Notes under the pieces: generated by a model
What the model saw: the letters and a program-made list of their open reading frames with translations, nothing else
The model's database searches: none
Told to the model about the DNA's origin: nothing
Translations under genes and position numbers: made by a program
NCBI GenBank assembly: GCA_937898535.1
Contig: CALDKP010000018.1
Location: 1-8,047 of the forward strand
Reading direction: 5' to 3'
Length of the DNA stretch: 8,047 bases
Source of the DNA: an uncultured Sphingomonadales bacterium
GTDB lineage: Bacteria > Pseudomonadota > Alphaproteobacteria > Sphingomonadales > Sphingomonadaceae
Shown here: one piece after another, positions 6,104 through 8,047 of the stretch
Layout of the letters: each line of letters opens with the position of its first letter
Position numbering within the stretch: position 1 is the stretch's first letter

Positions 6104-6415
6104 ATGGTGCGTTCAAACCGAAAGCCTGAATATGTGAAGTCAGTGATTGGGCCAGCGTTGGCGCTTTTCGCCTTGCTGGGTATTGCGTCTTATGCGCTTC
6201 TTGGGCCAACCGGAATCATTGCATGGACGGATTATCGGGCGGCTCTGAGTGAGCGTAAAATTGAACTGGCAAAGCTACAAAAGGAACGTGATGCTCTGCG
6301 AAATCGGCAGTTGCTTCTTGACCGCGATAATGTCGATCCTGACTTGGCCGGCGAATTAATGCGCAGGGAATTGAATGTTGTTGCGCCTGATGAGGTCGTT
6401 GTTCCTTTAAAGTGA
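6104..6415 (+). CDS. ftsB: FtsB/DivIC-type septum formation initiator
   Basis: This 103-residue bitopic membrane protein has a short basic cytoplasmic N-terminus (VRSNRKPEYVK). One transmembrane helix follows at about residues 14-35 (IGPALALFALLGIASYALLG). A periplasmic coiled coil comes next (YRAALSERKIELAKLQKERDAL, continuing to LLLD), and then DPDLAGELMRRELNVVAPDEVVVPL. This is the layout of FtsB-like divisome proteins, which with FtsL and FtsQ signal activation of septal peptidoglycan synthesis. The location between eno and pdhA is the usual one in Alphaproteobacteria and supports the call. No clear Shine-Dalgarno precedes the ATG, and GTG is the second codon, so initiation may be weak. 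It is probably transcribed together with eno, since no terminator is visible in the 46-base gap. Confidence 0.88.
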   Translation: MVRSNRKPEYVKSVIGPALALFALLGIASYALLGPTGIIAWTDYRAALSERKIELAKLQKERDALRNRQLLLDRDNVDPDLAGELMRRELNVVAPDEVVVPLK

Positions 6416-6431
6416 TGCGTCCTTCTACGAT

Positions 6432-6445
6432 TGCATAGCTATGCA
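6432..6445. repeat. Perfect 14-base palindrome upstream of pdhA
   Basis: TGCATAGCTATGCA equals its own reverse complement. It lies in the gap between the ftsB-like gene and pdhA, about 100 bases before the pdhA start. It could be an operator half-site pair for a dimeric regulator or a weak hairpin. No known regulator site is recognised. Confidence 0.5.
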
Positions 6446-6460
6446 GTGCATTCCGTTGCG

Positions 6461-6474
6461 GAAAAGCGCTTTTC
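6461..6474. repeat. Second perfect 14-base palindrome upstream of pdhA
   Basis: GAAAAGCGCTTTTC equals its own reverse complement and lies 15 bases after the first palindrome. As RNA it could make a weak five-base-pair A/U-rich hairpin with a GCGC loop, too weak for a good terminator. As DNA it could bind a dimeric regulator. The gap from 6416 to 6540 holds no other clear feature, and I found no convincing sigma-70 promoter in it. Confidence 0.5.
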
Positions 6475-6527
6475 ACCGTGGTCGATATTGATTAGGCGGC
6501 AATGCATTCGCATATAGAAATTCCATT

Positions 6528-6543
6528 AAAGGAACTAATTTTG
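6528..6543 (+). promoter_or_regulatory. Ribosome binding site that fixes a TTG start for pdhA
   Basis: AAAGGA at 6528-6533 lies seven bases before TTG at 6541, an ideal spacing. The upstream in-frame ATG at 6502 has only AGGCGG two bases away, too close to be used well. The protein from TTG would begin MATSPAKKS, like other sphingomonad PdhA N-termini. Confidence 0.75.
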
Positions 6544-7611
6544 GCAACCTCCCCAGCGAAAAAGTCTGTGTCGAAGAAGGCCAGTGTGAGCGAAGACGCC
6601 GCGCGTGCCAACCGCGAGCGTCCAAACGAACCAAAGCTATATAAAGCGACCAAAGAAGAGCTTTTAAAGTTCTATCGCGATATGCTTTTGATCCGCCGCT
6701 TTGAAGAAAAAGCTGGGCAATTATATGGCCTCGGCCTAATCGGTGGATTTTGCCATTTGTATATTGGCCAAGAAGCCGTCGCCATTGGGCTTCAATCCGC
6801 GCTGACACCGGGCAAAGACAGCGTCATCACCGGCTATCGTGACCATGGGCATATGCTGGCATATGGCATTGATCCCAATCTGATCATGGCGGAACTGACC
6901 GGCCGTGCTGCGGGTATCTCGCAGGGCAAGGGCGGGTCGATGCACATGTTTTCGACTGAACATAAATTTTACGGCGGTCATGGCATCGTGGGCGCGCAAG
7001 TCTCGTTGGGTGCGGGCCTTGCATTCGGTCACAAATATTCGAACGATGGCGGGGTGTGCCTCGCATATTTCGGCGACGGTGCGTCCAACCAAGGGCAGGT
7101 CTACGAAAGCTTTAACATGGCGGAATTGTGGAAGCTTCCGATCATATTCGTCATCGAAAACAACCAATATGCGATGGGCACCAGCGTAAACCGCGCATCG
7201 TCCGAGGACCAATTATACCGGCGCGGCGAAAGCTTCCGTATTCCCGGCATCCAGGTGGACGGTATGGATGTTCTCGCCGTGCGCGGTGCTGCCGAGGTTG
7301 CATTGGATTGGGTGCGCAGCGGTAAGGGCCCCGTGTTGCTCGAAATGAAGACGTACCGTTATCGCGGGCACTCTATGTCCGATCCGGCGAAGTACAGAAG
7401 CCGCGATGAAGTTCAGTCGGTACGTGACAACAGCGACCCTATTGAGGGATGCAAGGCGTATTTGGCCGACCTTGGCGTGGGCGACGACGAGTTGAAGGCG
7501 ATTGAGAAGGAAATCCGGAAAATCGTGAATGAATCTGCTGATTTTGCGGAAGCATCGCCTGAACCGGATTTGTCCGAACTATATACTGATGTGTTGGTGG
7601 AGCAATATTGA
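6541..7611 (+). CDS. pdhA: Pyruvate dehydrogenase E1 component, alpha subunit
   Basis: From the TTG start the product is 356 residues, the usual length for the alpha subunit of heterotetrameric E1. With the beta subunit and thiamine diphosphate it decarboxylates pyruvate and reductively acetylates lipoyl groups, feeding acetyl-CoA to the TCA cycle. After a Lys/Ala/Ser-rich leader comes LLIRRFEEKAGQLYGLGLIG, then GYRDHGHMLAYG and GKGGSMHMF. The thiamine-diphosphate motif runs from GDG at 178-180 to NN at 207-208 (GDGASNQGQVYESFNMAELW through IENNQYAMGT). TYRYRGHSMSDPAKYR then corresponds to the active-site loop phosphorylated in eukaryotic E1 alpha. An upstream ATG (6502) would add 13 residues not expected in the family. 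The stop TGA shares its final A with the ATG of the next gene, so the two subunits are translationally coupled. Two palindromes upstream may be regulatory. Confidence 0.96.
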   Translation: MATSPAKKSVSKKASVSEDAARANRERPNEPKLYKATKEELLKFYRDMLLIRRFEEKAGQLYGLGLIGGFCHLYIGQEAVAIGLQSALTPGKDSVITGYRDHGHMLAYGIDPNLIMAELTGRAAGISQGKGGSMHMFSTEHKFYGGHGIVGAQVSLGAGLAFGHKYSNDGGVCLAYFGDGASNQGQVYESFNMAELWKLPIIFVIENNQYAMGTSVNRASSEDQLYRRGESFRIPGIQVDGMDVLAVRGAAEVALDWVRSGKGPVLLEMKTYRYRGHSMSDPAKYRSRDEVQSVRDNSDPIEGCKAYLADLGVGDDELKAIEKEIRKIVNESADFAEASPEPDLSELYTDVLVEQY

Positions 7612-7908
7612 TGGCAATCGAACTGAAAATGCCTGCGCTTTCGCCAACAATGGAAGAAGGCACGCTTGCGAAATGGTTGGTCAAGGAAGGCGATCGCGTC
7701 AAATCTGGCGATATCCTTGCCGAGATCGAAACCGACAAGGCGACGATGGAGTTTGAAGCCGTTGATGAAGGCGTGATTACTTCCATTTCTGTGCCCGAGG
7801 GCACCGATGGCGTAAAGGTCGGCACAGTGATTGCGCTGATCTCCAGCGACGACGAGGCCGCGGCTCCAGCCAAAGCCCCCCCAGCGCCTGCCGTTGCACC
7901 AACGCCTG
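7611..7908 (+). CDS. pdhB: Pyruvate dehydrogenase E1 beta subunit, N-terminal lipoyl domain only (3' lost at junction)
   Basis: About 99 native codons remain. They encode one biotinyl/lipoyl-attachment domain, from MAIELKMPALSPTMEEGTLA to about IALISSDDE, with the lipoylated lysine at residue 43 in EIETDKATMEF. An Ala/Pro linker follows (APAKAPPAPAVAPTPA). Alphaproteobacterial E1 beta subunits carry such a lipoyl domain before the transketolase-like catalytic part, and the gene directly after pdhA is normally pdhB. An E2 (dihydrolipoamide acetyltransferase) N-terminus looks almost the same, so E2 is a possible alternative. The ATG at 7611 overlaps the pdhA stop by one base. Near 7905 the sequence changes to GC-rich DNA in another frame. 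The pdhB frame stays open to 8047 by chance but becomes an Arg/Gly-rich nonsense peptide. Confidence 0.8.
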
Positions 7909-7916
7909 CAACAGGC
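7898..7916. other. Chimeric junction: pdhB to efflux-protein fragment
   Basis: Up to about 7905 the pdhB frame reads a normal Ala/Pro linker. From 7909, or perhaps as early as 7900, a different frame encodes an efflux protein. Hand-counted GC rises from about 45-50% in the pdhA/pdhB region to about 76% over 7921-8040. No mobile-element end is visible. This supports a join between unrelated genomes. Confidence 0.75.
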
Positions 7917-8047
7917 GTCCGACGCCCTGACCGGAGAGCGCGTGCGCCTGGCGCAGGACTCCGTGGAGCTGGCGCGTCGCGCCACGGACGCCACGTCCAA
8001 GAGAGTCGCGGCCGGGCGCGTATCGCCGGTCGAGGAGACCCGCGTGA
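7909..8047 (+). CDS. CzcC/TolC-family outer-membrane efflux protein, internal fragment
   Basis: In the frame starting at 7909 the sequence reads QQASDALTGERVRLAQDSVE, then LARRATDATSKR and VAAGRVSPVEETRV. This is the repeated coiled-coil alpha-barrel helix of outer-membrane factors, and the 'RV-AGR-SPVE-TR' pattern is especially typical of CzcC/CusC-type partners of heavy-metal RND pumps, which form the outer-membrane exit duct. Both ends are missing: the left at the junction and the right at the window edge. Third codon positions are almost all G or C, unlike every gene of the core, pointing to a high-GC donor. The minus-strand and other-frame readings give no sensible protein. The family call is made from motif memory without a search. 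Confidence 0.7.

Noticed and set aside
5616..6209. Minus-strand open frame of 197 codons across the eno 3' end
   Set aside because: It is the shadow of enolase and ftsB, whose catalytic motifs and family features are clear on the plus strand.
7413..8000. Minus-strand open frame of 195 codons at the right end
   Set aside because: It crosses pdhA, pdhB and the chimeric junction antisense, with no recognisable motif.
1..8047. Defence island, biosynthetic cluster or mobile element
   Set aside because: The core is standard housekeeping gene order, and the odd ends are fragments of common outer-membrane protein families best explained by contig chimerism.

Overview
The central part of this window, about 213 to 7908, is ordinary chromosomal DNA of an alphaproteobacterium, most likely a sphingomonad (Sphingomonadales; the moderate GC of roughly half would suit a Sphingorhabdus- or Sphingopyxis-like organism). 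The basis is the gene order carB-greA followed by eno-ftsB-pdhA-pdhB, the lipoyl domain on the protein encoded directly after pdhA, and the small membrane proteins typical of this order. The genus is inference.

Layout of the core: the 3' part of carB (pyrimidine/arginine precursor synthesis), greA (transcript cleavage factor) and a rhomboid intramembrane protease all read rightward and end at a hairpin at 2611-2641. Facing them on the minus strand are five small genes, in transcription order: a YqjD/ElaB-like membrane-anchored protein with a histone-H1-like Lys/Ala/Pro tail, a YqjE-like (phage holin superfamily 3_6) two-helix membrane protein, a 111-residue and a 120-residue single-helix basic membrane protein, and a DUF4170 protein. 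After a 200-base divergent intergenic region come eno, an ftsB-like divisome gene, pdhA and the start of pdhB, all on the plus strand. Enolase makes phosphoenolpyruvate, and the E1 component encoded by pdhA/pdhB oxidises pyruvate to acetyl units, so this block holds lower glycolysis and entry to the TCA cycle with a division gene between them.

Both ends look foreign to the core. Bases 1 to about 212 encode, on the minus strand, part of an Oar-like TonB-dependent receptor; the switch into carB is abrupt and removes roughly the first two thirds of that essential gene. From about 7905 to 8047 the DNA jumps to about 76% GC and encodes an internal piece of a CzcC/TolC-like outer-membrane efflux protein in a different frame from pdhB, cutting pdhB off after its lipoyl domain. 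The simplest reading is a chimeric contig (assembly or amplification artefact) with unrelated sequence at each end, not biological insertions into two housekeeping genes.

I found no tRNA, rRNA, CRISPR array, insertion sequence or phage integrase. The most interesting native content is the YqjD/YqjE-like envelope cluster and two perfect 14-base palindromes in front of pdhA. I see no convincing new defence or mobile system.
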